Source: Hymenobacter sp. HSC-4F20 (lineage in GTDB: Bacteria; Bacteroidota; Bacteroidia; Cytophagales; Hymenobacteraceae). From it: DNA of 64,000 nucleotides. Both the position numbers and the translations under genes were made by a program. The stretch spans positions 1,116,001 to 1,180,000 of the forward strand of contig NZ_JAHZTD010000002.1 in the NCBI RefSeq assembly GCF_019599275.1, in the 5' to 3' direction. The notes below the pieces were generated by a model, which made no database searches, had not been told where the DNA came from, and saw nothing but the letters and a program-made list of their open reading frames with translations. Below are positions 45,504 to 52,408 of the stretch, one piece after another (positions within the stretch are counted from its first letter, which is position 1; each line of letters starts with the position of its first letter).

Positions 45504-45866
45504 ATGCACATTAACCCTAGCAAATTCGACGGCATGCTCACGATGAGCAGAGAAGAAGCCTACAACTATGGCGGCGTAAGCCTCGATTCCGTTCGCCTCG
45601 CCGTAAAAGAGAACATTCGCCGGTTCTTCGGAGAAGAGAAGTATAAAACTCTGATACTTGACTACGACACAATACGTGCTGTATGGGTAGCGAAACGTCA
45701 AAAGTTTACCTTCAAGTGCTTCATGAACATGCTGGCCGCAGATGGCATACACGGATTCGCTCAAGCGTTTGCGCTTGCACTTGAATGGGAATTCGAGCCT
45801 TGTATCGAAGATTGGGAGCAATCCTTGAACAAGTGGTTGGATAGTCCGTCAGGCAAGGTGTGCTAA
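45504..45866 (+). CDS. Small hypothetical protein, paralog 2
   Basis: A 120-residue protein. I prefer the ATG at 45504 (M-H-I-N-P-S), which has AAAGGA a few bases upstream; an ATG at 45489 is also possible. It shares the 'GGVSLDS', 'RRFFGEEKY', 'DGIHGFAQAFALALEWEFEP' and 'KWLDS' segments with the preceding gene, so the two arose by tandem duplication and then diverged. Function unknown. Confidence 0.72.
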   Translation: MHINPSKFDGMLTMSREEAYNYGGVSLDSVRLAVKENIRRFFGEEKYKTLILDYDTIRAVWVAKRQKFTFKCFMNMLAADGIHGFAQAFALALEWEFEPCIEDWEQSLNKWLDSPSGKVC

Positions 45867-45889
45867 AATGCTTTGCTCAGCTATTTGCC

Positions 45890-46210
45890 CTATAATGCTT
45901 CTAGAATGCGTGTGACCACTTTGTAGGTAGATACTCTTGCCTTGAGTGCCTTCTGTAGTCGTGTAGTGAAATCCGATGGCGTATATAAGCCTGACGGCAT
46001 CTGGCAACCTTCTACCAAGGGGAATGGTGGATTCACATGAATAAGGTTGTACGGGGGAATATTTTTAGGATAAACTAGGCCGATGCCTACGATATGGTCT
46101 TTATCATTCCCTGATGAGCCCACAACCACATTGACATGAAGTGCGTCAGCTACTACTTGCTGCATATCGGTAGCTTGGGCTATCAGGGCCAGATATTCCG
46201 GTTCTTCCAT
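45890..46210 (-). CDS. Small hypothetical protein downstream of the integrase
   Basis: A 106-residue soluble protein with no recognised motif. It shows alternating hydrophobic strands ('VVADALHVNVVVGSS', 'HIVGIGLVYPKNIPPYNLIHV') and a helical end ('TRLQKALKARVSTYKVVTRILEAL'). It is third in the leftward line integrase, 101-residue protein, this gene, and is 30 bases from the second. It is probably an accessory gene of the mobile element. Confidence 0.6.
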   Translation of the reverse strand: MEEPEYLALIAQATDMQQVVADALHVNVVVGSSGNDKDHIVGIGLVYPKNIPPYNLIHVNPPFPLVEGCQMPSGLYTPSDFTTRLQKALKARVSTYKVVTRILEAL

Positions 46211-46240
46211 AAGGGATGAATGATGAGTTTCTAATGTAGG

Positions 46241-46546
46241 CTAGTCCAACGTTACTACTAATACCGGACCACGTAAACACAGCTCTGCGTCTTCAGTGCT
46301 TTCATAGACACCCATTGATTGCAGCACTGACATGGCCGTTACGTTCACTTCAACCTCGCAATCGAACACGCTATAAGCAACATAACCGCTGCCACTGACA
46401 AGAACGTCTACTAGGCCAGGAACACACCCAAGTTCTGAGGCTACTTGATGAGACACCTTCGCGTAGCCATTCGCATCAGGCAGAACAAACCCGGATGCAG
46501 ATAACTTGACAGGACAATGATTGGGGACGTAGAGAGTAGCGTTCAT
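46241..46546 (-). CDS. Small hypothetical protein coupled to the integrase
   Basis: A 101-residue protein whose ATG overlaps the integrase stop as ATGA (46543-46546), a classic sign of translational coupling. It is acidic and strand-rich ('VDVLVSGSGYVAYSVFDCEVEVNVTAM'), with three cysteines and no membrane segment. Directionality factors of tyrosine recombinases often occur next to int, but this sequence lacks an obvious DNA-binding motif, so excisionase is not supported. Function unknown. Confidence 0.65.
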   Translation of the reverse strand: MNATLYVPNHCPVKLSASGFVLPDANGYAKVSHQVASELGCVPGLVDVLVSGSGYVAYSVFDCEVEVNVTAMSVLQSMGVYESTEDAELCLRGPVLVVTLD

Positions 46547-47889
46547 ACTGGTATTGGAAGAGAATCGGTGTCATAAATGTTCTGCGAATCAGCTTTGCTT
46601 TGATATGCTTTAACTAAAATCAGAGCAGCATCTGCTTCCCCTTGAAGGGCATTCTGATACTTTTTGAATGACCTAGGGTCTGTGTGGTTTGACCACTTCA
46701 TCACATAATGCTGTGGAGTGCCCACTTCAATGTTAAGCGTTATGAAGGTTCTACGACTCGTGTGACTGGAAATCCAGCAATGTTTAGGCTTTTTGACAGT
46801 TACCTTACGAGTGGCTTCGTAGTGGAACTGGCTAATCACTTCATTCAATGAAGGTGTTGCAATGGCAGCTAGTGCCATTACTTCCTTGATGAACTTGTTA
46901 AACTTTTGGTTGCTGATTACGGGCGGGCAGCCGTCGTACTTAGCGAGCATCTCGGCGGCCACCGGGAACAATGGTATGTCGCTGTAGTCTCCGGTCTTGT
47001 TGATATCGATTCGAACACGATGCCCGTTTTTAGTGGATTTTATGTGTTCCGGGGCGAGCCTTACCACATCAGAGAAACGGAGGCCAGTCCAAGTTTGAAG
47101 AAGGAATAGGTCGCGTACTTTTTCTAGGCGAGGCGCTTGCTGCAAAGGCAACCGACGAATCGCCTCTAGTTCCTCAAGAGTCAACGTAACAGGGTGAAAA
47201 TTCCTTGCGGCTCTAACCTTATGCTTAGGGCGTAATGCCTTGTAATCGATGGTGATAAGTTCACGATGAGCCTCTAGAAATTTCTTGAGGGCAATGACTC
47301 TCCTCTCAACCGTAGTGTTGTGAAATTTCCTAGTTGAAATCAACCACGCTTGGAATGCATCGACTTCTTGGGCGGTTAGTGTATCCAAACGCCAGTCTTC
47401 TCCCGTATCCTTTTGATACAGGAGAAGGTTTTGGTGTAGAGCGGCGTAGGCTTTCATGCTATTGGGTTGGATTTCAGTCCTGCGATGCTCCATATACCTA
47501 TCCAAGGCGCTCGTAACGACTTTCGTGACCGCGTACGCATTCTTCGGGGCCTTGCTCTTGGAATAGGCGGTATTGAGCTGCTCTAGGGAAGGTTTTTCAC
47601 CCGTGTCCTGTAGGTGCTGCCGGATGATTGCATCGAACCTAGCCTTAACCGTCTTCAGGTGAGTATTGGCAGCAGTGACATCCTCGGCGCCCCCAGAGCG
47701 AACCTCCTGCTTGGTTTCATTCCAATACGATTCTGGAACGTGGATGCCAGTAGCGAACTTTCTGACAGCCCCCTTATGGGAATAGAGCACAACCACCTGC
47801 CACAACCCGGTTGCGGTTGACTTGTTCCGAAGTGTTAGCCTCGTTTCGGCGGCGTTGCGCTGGGTGTTTTTTTGCTTCATTCTCCACAT
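46543..47889 (-). CDS. Tyrosine recombinase (island integrase)
   Basis: A 448-residue integrase of the Bacteroidota type. It has an N-terminal arm-binding domain (about 15-100; 'LTLRNKSTATGLWQVVVLYS..FATGIHVPESYWNETKQEV'), a SAM-like core-binding domain (about 120-220) and a catalytic domain with R271 ('TGLRFSD'), K298 ('NKTGDYSDIPL'), H376-x-x-R379 ('SHTSRRTF'), H402 ('SNHTD') and nucleophile Y411 ('FKKYQN'). The residues are all present, so it should be active. It starts 113 bases from the right att repeat and should recombine the 42-bp tRNA sequence. A second in-frame ATG three codons in is also possible. Confidence 0.95.
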   Translation of the reverse strand: MWRMKQKNTQRNAAETRLTLRNKSTATGLWQVVVLYSHKGAVRKFATGIHVPESYWNETKQEVRSGGAEDVTAANTHLKTVKARFDAIIRQHLQDTGEKPSLEQLNTAYSKSKAPKNAYAVTKVVTSALDRYMEHRRTEIQPNSMKAYAALHQNLLLYQKDTGEDWRLDTLTAQEVDAFQAWLISTRKFHNTTVERRVIALKKFLEAHRELITIDYKALRPKHKVRAARNFHPVTLTLEELEAIRRLPLQQAPRLEKVRDLFLLQTWTGLRFSDVVRLAPEHIKSTKNGHRVRIDINKTGDYSDIPLFPVAAEMLAKYDGCPPVISNQKFNKFIKEVMALAAIATPSLNEVISQFHYEATRKVTVKKPKHCWISSHTSRRTFITLNIEVGTPQHYVMKWSNHTDPRSFKKYQNALQGEADAALILVKAYQSKADSQNIYDTDSLPIPV

Positions 47890-47894
47890 GGATT

Positions 47895-47934
47895 TAGAAC
47901 GTTCTTAGAACGTTGGCCATATGTTTAGAACGTA
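47895..47934. repeat. Three candidate integrase arm sites, right end
   Basis: TAGAACGTT at 47895-47903 and 47906-47914, and TAGAACGTA at 47926-47934, all in the same orientation, 11 and 20 bases apart (about one and two helical turns). The same word lies at the left end of the island (31684). Confidence 0.5.
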
Positions 47935-48002
47935 ATGCATATACTAGGCGTTGAGTAAAATGTGCCTTTAATACACATAAGGCCACATTTTTATGGGGTA
48001 CG

Positions 48003-48044
48003 CATAACCCAAAGGTCACTGGTTCGAGTCCAGTCCCCGCTACC
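48003..48044 (+). repeat. Right attachment repeat (42 bp)
   Basis: Exact copy of 31575-31616 (tRNA anticodon to acceptor end) without a tRNA 5' half; right boundary of the island. Confidence 0.92.
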
Positions 48045-48047
48045 GAA

Positions 48048-48090
48048 AGCGCCCTGGTTGCCAATATGGCAGCCAGGGCGCTGTTTTTTA
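48048..48090 (+). terminator. Original host terminator of the initiator tRNA, displaced
   Basis: AGCGCCCTGGTTGCCA pairs with TGGCAGCCAGGGCGCT (one G-T pair) and is followed by GTTTTTT. It follows the right att copy by three bases and now has no gene immediately upstream in that direction. Confidence 0.75.
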
Positions 48091-48489
48091 TCTACCTACT
48101 AATACGTTTAAGCCAATTTGGTTTAGCGCTAGCGCTGAGCGGCAGCCACCTACAAAGCAGCCGCAGCAGAAGCGGAGCACTTGTAGCGAAGGCCATAAGT
48201 GGGTCCGGCTCCAGCCCAACGCGCTGCTTCTGACAAGACAAGTCGGGCGCCGGGTTTGGCTGCTGGATAGCTGCGGCCGCCAGTATGGGGTAGCCGATGG
48301 AGGCCAGCTGTTGCATCCGAAGCACCGGACAGGCCGTGTACCTACTGCGCCCCAGGAGCCGCGCTCTTTTGCAATTACCCCGTTTGCGTGTAGCAGCATC
48401 GACGCAGCCAAGCCCAGTGCTTTTAGTAGCCTTTAGGTATACTTAAAAGCATTGGGCTGCAGTCATTCGTTTCTTTGTCTTCTAACGCG
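48091..48489. other. Host intergenic region, no gene seen
   Basis: GC-rich host-like sequence. Two minus-strand frames (48088-48411, 48092-48325) are short, mutually overlapping and without protein-like features. Nothing further identified. Confidence 0.4.
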
Positions 48490-48521
48490 AAAAGGGACCG
48501 GCTTTGTGGCCGGTCCCTTTT
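48490..48521 (-). terminator. Terminator of rplU-rpmA
   Basis: AAAAGGGACCGGC / GCCGGTCCCTTTT with a six-base loop, 44 bases past the rpmA stop; the minus-strand transcript ends in a U-run. Confidence 0.8.
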
Positions 48522-48564
48522 TCTCAAAATTCCCGCTAATCAGCGGAGCAAGTATGTGCTACCC

Positions 48565-48849
48565 TTACTCGGCGGCAGCTACTTCGGTAGCCTCCGTAGC
48601 GGGTACCACCGATACAAACGAACGGTCTTTGCGGCCCTTGCGGAACTGCACCGTGCCGTCAATCATAGCGAACAGGGTGTGGTCTTTGCCGATACCCACG
48701 TTCTGGCCGGGGTGGTGCTTAGTGCCGCGCTGACGCACGATGATGTTGCCGGCAATGGTGCTTTGCCCGCCGAAGATTTTCACGCCCAACCGCTTCGATT
48801 CCGATTCGCGGCCGTTATTGGAGCTACCTACGCCTTTCTTGTGTGCCAT
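48565..48849 (-). CDS. rpmA: 50S ribosomal protein L27
   Basis: The 94-residue protein begins [14 protein letters not shown] and contains '[10 protein letters not shown]', '[29 protein letters not shown]', all standard L27. There is no N-terminal extension of the type cleaved in Firmicutes. An acidic C-terminal tail (about 10 residues) is a lineage feature. It lies downstream of rplU, in the usual order. Confidence 0.98.
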   Translation of the reverse strand: MAHKKGVGSSNNGRESESKRLGVKIFGGQSTIAGNIIVRQRGTKHHPGQNVGIGKDHTLFAMIDGTVQFRKGRKDRSFVSVVPATEATEVAAAE

Positions 48850-48948
48850 GGTATTTTAAGAGTTGAGAGGTATCAGTTGCCGGTTGCCAGACTATTGTTA
48901 CCAAATCTTACGCAGACTGGTAACTGGCAACCAAGACAAGCAACTCAA

Positions 48949-49254
48949 TTACCCGATGCTGTTGATCAGTACTTTGGTGAACTGCTGACGGTGGCCGTTC
49001 AGCTTCTTGTAGCCCTTGCGGCGCTTCTTCTTGAATACAAGAACCTTGTCGCCCTTTACGTGCGCCAGGATAGTACCGGTTACGGTCACGTCCAGCTCGG
49101 GGGCTCCGATGGTGATGGTTCCTTCGTTATCGGTCAGCAGGGCCTTGCCCAGCTCCACGGTGTCGCCGACGTTGCCAGCCAAACGGTGGGCGTATACAAA
49201 TTTATTGGCTTCGACCTTGGTCTGCTTCCCGGCTATGTTGACAATTGCGTACAT
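48949..49254 (-). CDS. rplU: 50S ribosomal protein L21
   Basis: The 101-residue protein has the L21 start M-Y-A-I-V-N-I-A-G-K-Q and the C-terminal 'KKKRRKGYKKLNGHRQQFTKV' RNA-binding stretch. It is the first gene of rplU-rpmA, 100 bases apart. It is divergent from nrdB across a 460-base spacer. Confidence 0.97.
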   Translation of the reverse strand: MYAIVNIAGKQTKVEANKFVYAHRLAGNVGDTVELGKALLTDNEGTITIGAPELDVTVTGTILAHVKGDKVLVFKKKRRKGYKKLNGHRQQFTKVLINSIG

Positions 49255-49417
49255 CGGCGTCTTCGCGGTTTCTGAAAAATGGAAGGCAAAAGTAGAAGGA
49301 TGATTTTACAAATCCAAACCCTAACTCATTAAACCTCATTGCTCCTGCCCCAGTGGCTTGCCTTTAACCAGTCGGTACCTCATAAGCAGGAACGCGCCAG
49401 CGGGTGCGCGAATACAA

Positions 49418-49476
49418 TTTCTGTGGATAACTACAATTGTCCACAGAAATAATGTGGATAACTTCTGTTATCCACC
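49418..49476. promoter_or_regulatory. Cluster of four DnaA-box-like sites upstream of nrdB
   Basis: TGTGGATAA (reverse of TTATCCACA) at 49422-49430 and 49453-49461; TTGTCCACA at 49437-49445; TTATCCACC at 49468-49476. They form two inverted pairs; TTTCTGTGGA pairs with TCCACAGAAA, and TGGATAAC with GTTATCCA. Confidence 0.6.
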
Positions 49477-49684
49477 ACTTCTACCTCTTCCATGATATAT
49501 TCTGGGCTAGCTATCAACGCGCAGCGAACGAACAGCATACGTAAAAATTAACACAGAAAAAATGCCCGGGGGCGGCCAAGCTTCCCGGCGGGGCCGTTTA
49601 TCTTTGACTTCGGCCCGGGGGGTGCCAGCCAAACAATTGGCGTTATGCCCGGGTTAGCTCCGCGCTATCCGGCCCCGTCCGGAT

Positions 49685-49692
49685 TACCTTTG
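49685..49692 (+). promoter_or_regulatory. Probable nrdB promoter -7 element
   Basis: TACCTTTG, a consensus TAnnTTTG, 26 bases before the nrdB ATG, which would leave a short leader. A second match, TATCTTTG, lies at 49599-49606. Spaced -33 elements are not evident. Confidence 0.5.
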
Positions 49693-49718
49693 CATCTACC
49701 ATCTTATCCCTCGTTGCC

Positions 49719-50681
49719 ATGGAACCTCTGCTCACTGAGAACCCTAACCGCTTCGTCCTCTTCCCCATCCAGCATAACGATGTGTGGCAGATGTACAAAA
49801 AGGCCGAGGCCTCTTTCTGGACTGCCGAGGAAATTGACCTGAGCCAGGACCAGAAAGACTGGGAATCGCTCAATGATGGCGAGCGGCACTTCATCAGCCA
49901 CGTACTGGCCTTCTTCGCTGCCTCCGACGGCATCGTCAACGAAAACCTGGCTGTCAACTTCATGCAGGAGGTGCAGATGGCTGAAGCTCGGTGCTTCTAT
50001 GGTTTCCAGGTGATGATGGAAAACATCCACTCGGAAACTTACTCCCTGCTGATTGATACCTACATCAAAGACCCCAAGCAGAAGGACTACCTCTTCAACG
50101 CGCTGGAAACCGTACCGGCCGTAGCCAAAAAGGGCGAGTGGGCGCTGAAGTGGATCAACTCCGAGAACTTCACCGAGCGCCTCATCGCCTTTGCGGCCGT
50201 AGAGGGTATCTTCTTTTCAGGCTCGTTCTGCTCCATCTTCTGGCTGAAAAAACGGGGCCTGATGCCGGGCCTGACCTTCTCTAACGAGCTGATTTCGCGG
50301 GACGAAGGGCTACACTGCGACTTCGCCTGCCTGCTCTACCGCGACCATCTGCAGAACAAACTGCCCGAGAGCCGCGTGCACGAAATCATCCGCGACGCGG
50401 TGCAGATTGAGCAGGAGTTCGTGACGGACGCGCTACCTGTCAACCTCATCGGGATGAACGCGCAGAGCATGAGCCAGTACATCGAGTTTGTGGCCGACCG
50501 CTTGCTGGGCGAGCTGGGCTACAGCAAGATCTACAACGCCTCCAACCCTTTCGACTTCATGGAGATGATTTCCCTGCAGGGCAAAACCAATTTCTTTGAG
50601 AAGCGGGTAGGCGAATACCAGAAAGCCGGCGTGCTCACTGACCGCGACCAGAACGTTTTCTCTCTGGACGAGGATTTTTAA
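49719..50681 (+). CDS. nrdB: Ribonucleotide reductase class I small subunit
   Basis: The 320-residue R2 protein stores the radical for reduction of ribonucleotides. Metal ligands appear in order: 'TAEEIDLS', 'ENIHSETY' (E, H), '[10 protein letters not shown]' (E) and '[10 protein letters not shown]' (E, H). The radical tyrosine is probably the one in 'EARCFYGFQ'. The C-terminal 'FSLDEDF' is the docking tail for R1. It partners with nrdA 1.7 kb downstream, separated by two unrelated genes. DnaA-box-like sites upstream suggest cell-cycle-linked control. Confidence 0.95.
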   Translation: MEPLLTENPNRFVLFPIQHNDVWQMYKKAEASFWTAEEIDLSQDQKDWESLNDGERHFISHVLAFFAASDGIVNENLAVNFMQEVQMAEARCFYGFQVMMENIHSETYSLLIDTYIKDPKQKDYLFNALETVPAVAKKGEWALKWINSENFTERLIAFAAVEGIFFSGSFCSIFWLKKRGLMPGLTFSNELISRDEGLHCDFACLLYRDHLQNKLPESRVHEIIRDAVQIEQEFVTDALPVNLIGMNAQSMSQYIEFVADRLLGELGYSKIYNASNPFDFMEMISLQGKTNFFEKRVGEYQKAGVLTDRDQNVFSLDEDF

Positions 50682-50709
50682 GGTCGGCGCTCAAAGCTTG
50701 CAACCTGTC

Positions 50710-50745
50710 GCAACGGGGGCTAATCGTATGATTGGCTCCCGTTGC
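50710..50745 (+). terminator. Hairpin after nrdB
   Basis: GCAACGGGGGC and GGCTCCCGTTGC can pair, followed by TCATTTAT. The T-run is weak, so termination may be partial. Confidence 0.45.
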
Positions 50746-50833
50746 TCATTTATAGCAAATGAGTAATATTACTCAACGCACTTCTGTCGTTAACCCTCTG
50801 ACTTACACTCCATTACCATATCCTTCCCTTCTT

Positions 50834-51760
50834 ATGAAAAAAAGTATTGTTTTCCTTGCAGCCTTGCTCCTGAGCGGTTCTTCGGTATTCGCACAAGCCG
50901 ATTTCAGTAAACTAAGCGGCCAAGCTTTCGATGCCTACATGGCCAAAAACTACCGCGGTTCGGGTGAGCTGTATGATCAGGCCTTTAAAGTGGCTAAAGC
51001 ACCTAGCGCCGGCGACTTTTACAACGCAGCTTGTGCCTGGTCGTTAGCTGGAAATGCTACCAAAGCGTTTCAGTACCTCGACAAAGCAACGGTGGCCGGC
51101 TGGGAAAATATAGCCCACCTCAAACAGGATACAGACCTAACTTCCTTACACACCGATAAACGCTGGCAACCCATGCTCACGAAGCTGGAAGCCACGCGGG
51201 CCAAGGTAGAAGCTGCCTACAACAAGCCCCTGAAGCAGCAGTTGGATTCCATTTACGCCTCGGACCAGGGCGGGCGCATGAAGCTGGATGCCACCATGAA
51301 GCAGTACGGCCAGAAGTCGCCGGAAGTCACGGCCCTGTGGAAACAGATTGAGGAGACGGATGCCCGGAACCTCCACAAAATCACGACGCTGCTTGATCAG
51401 CATGGGTGGCCTAAGAAATCGGAAGTAGGTACTACGGGTACTACCACAGTCTTCCTCGTAATTCAACACTCTAACCTGCCTACCATGGAGAAATACTTTC
51501 CTATGGCGAAGCAGGCAATGGAGCGCGGCGACTTAGCTAAGCCTTCATTTGCGCTGCTCCAAGACCGGCTTCTGATGTGGCAGGGAAAGCCCCAGATCTA
51601 CGGTAGCCAGCTCCAGGGCGACCCTATCACGAATAAGATGGCGTTTTACAAAATAGAAGACGAAGCCCACGTGGATGAGCGCCGAGCCGCCATTGGTATG
51701 GAGCCGCTGGCCAGCTACGCCAAGCGCTTCGGCCTCGACTACAAGGTGCCAGTGAAATGA
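50834..51760 (+). CDS. Secreted DUF6624-like protein
   Basis: I use the ATG at 50834, which opens a signal peptide (M-K-K-S-I-V-F-L-A-A-L-L-L...V-F-A-Q); the upstream frame is not signal-like. The 308-residue protein has TPR-like helices (about 20-115; 'GDFYNAACAWSLAGNATKAFQYLDKA') and a C-terminal DUF6624 domain ('LLDQHGWPKKSEVG..VFLVIQHSNLPTMEKYFPM..LLQDRLLMWQGKPQIYGSQL'). Its role is unknown in this phylum. The next gene overlaps its stop. Confidence 0.75.
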   Translation: MKKSIVFLAALLLSGSSVFAQADFSKLSGQAFDAYMAKNYRGSGELYDQAFKVAKAPSAGDFYNAACAWSLAGNATKAFQYLDKATVAGWENIAHLKQDTDLTSLHTDKRWQPMLTKLEATRAKVEAAYNKPLKQQLDSIYASDQGGRMKLDATMKQYGQKSPEVTALWKQIEETDARNLHKITTLLDQHGWPKKSEVGTTGTTTVFLVIQHSNLPTMEKYFPMAKQAMERGDLAKPSFALLQDRLLMWQGKPQIYGSQLQGDPITNKMAFYKIEDEAHVDERRAAIGMEPLASYAKRFGLDYKVPVK

Positions 51761-52053
51761 ACGTTCTGACAGGCGCTGAATCAGAGAAAGTAAACAGCGC
51801 TATTACTCAGCATGTGGGCTTGCGGTTCAGCACAGACAAGTTTTACACTAGTAGCGAAGAGTACGGATTTGCCACGGCCTGCTTAGTGCAGGAGGTATAC
51901 AACTTCACCGTGAGCCTACCCATAAACTGGTCGGCAGAGACTCTTCAGACGGCCATAGCCAATGTAGCAACTGCTGTAAAGAAAGCCTACCCTCAATTGA
52001 ATGACGAAAGTGTTCGTCGTCTGCAAAGCTGCCTTGCTTATGCTTGGCGATAG
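51757..52053 (+). CDS. Small hypothetical protein coupled to the DUF6624 gene
   Basis: A 98-residue protein whose ATG overlaps the preceding TGA (ATGA at 51757-51760), so it is translationally coupled. No signal peptide. Helical C-terminus ('TLQTAIANVATAVKKAYPQLNDESVRRLQSCLAYAWR'). Not recognised. A strong terminator follows. Confidence 0.7.
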   Translation: MNVLTGAESEKVNSAITQHVGLRFSTDKFYTSSEEYGFATACLVQEVYNFTVSLPINWSAETLQTAIANVATAVKKAYPQLNDESVRRLQSCLAYAWR

Positions 52054-52071
52054 GCTGAGCCTATTTCCTAC

Positions 52072-52112
52072 AGAAAGGCCAACGCCCTTGAGGGCGTTGG
52101 CCTTTCTGTCTT
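52072..52112 (+). terminator. Terminator of the DUF6624 pair
   Basis: AGAAAGGCCAACGCCC (52072-52087) and its exact complement (52092-52107) around TTGA. Confidence 0.85.
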
Positions 52113-52408
52113 GCTACCCCCTACCCCACCGACAATACCACTTCTCCCGGAAATCAGCAACCCAATTTCTATTTCTTTTATCTGGCTATATAGTCATCGG
52201 CAAATAACAAAAACCCGCTAAGTACTAGCGCTTTAGCAGTATGTGGAAAACTTCTAAAGAATAGGCTTGTCCTGACCTTGCCAGACGGATATCTTCGGAA
52301 CCGTTGACCTTGCCTTCGGGGGTAGGGCACGCCCGAGTATCTACCTGAACTGTTGGCCGGCCTGCTCCGGTCTTTCCCATACTTCTACTTCATCAACCTG
52401 CTACGCCT

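Larger units (their letters stand above)
31617..48044. mobile_element. tRNA-integrated genomic island carrying conflict-system genes
   Basis: The island is bounded by an exact 42-bp direct repeat: one copy in the functional tRNA gene, the other at the right end without a tRNA 5' half. A tyrosine recombinase gene lies 114 bases inside the right end and reads leftward. Candidate recombinase arm sites (TAGAACGTT) occur near both ends. The interior is visibly more AT-rich than the host. It carries 14-15 genes: the YegP/E2-E1/JAB operon, XRE and ImmA/IrrE-type genes, a C5 methyltransferase with a nuclease-helicase, a polymerase-like gene and small unknowns. I see no relaxase, T4SS or phage structural genes, so it is probably mobilised in trans, satellite-like, or an integrated defence island. 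Confidence 0.9.

Noticed and set aside
46241..46546. Excisionase (Xis) for the island
   Set aside because: The position next to the integrase is suitable, but the sequence is acidic and strand-rich, with no helix-turn-helix or winged-helix pattern.
31617..48044. Complete CBASS operon
   Set aside because: Cap2-like and Cap3-like genes are present, but I find no CD-NTase motif (G-S with D-x-D) and no typical effector in the island.
31617..48044. Prophage or conjugative element
   Set aside because: There are no capsid, portal, terminase, tail, lysis, relaxase or T4SS genes; only the integrase and att repeats support mobility.
48088..48411. Two overlapping minus-strand frames right of the island
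   Set aside because: Short, overlapping one another in different frames, no motif, no terminator or start signal that fits.
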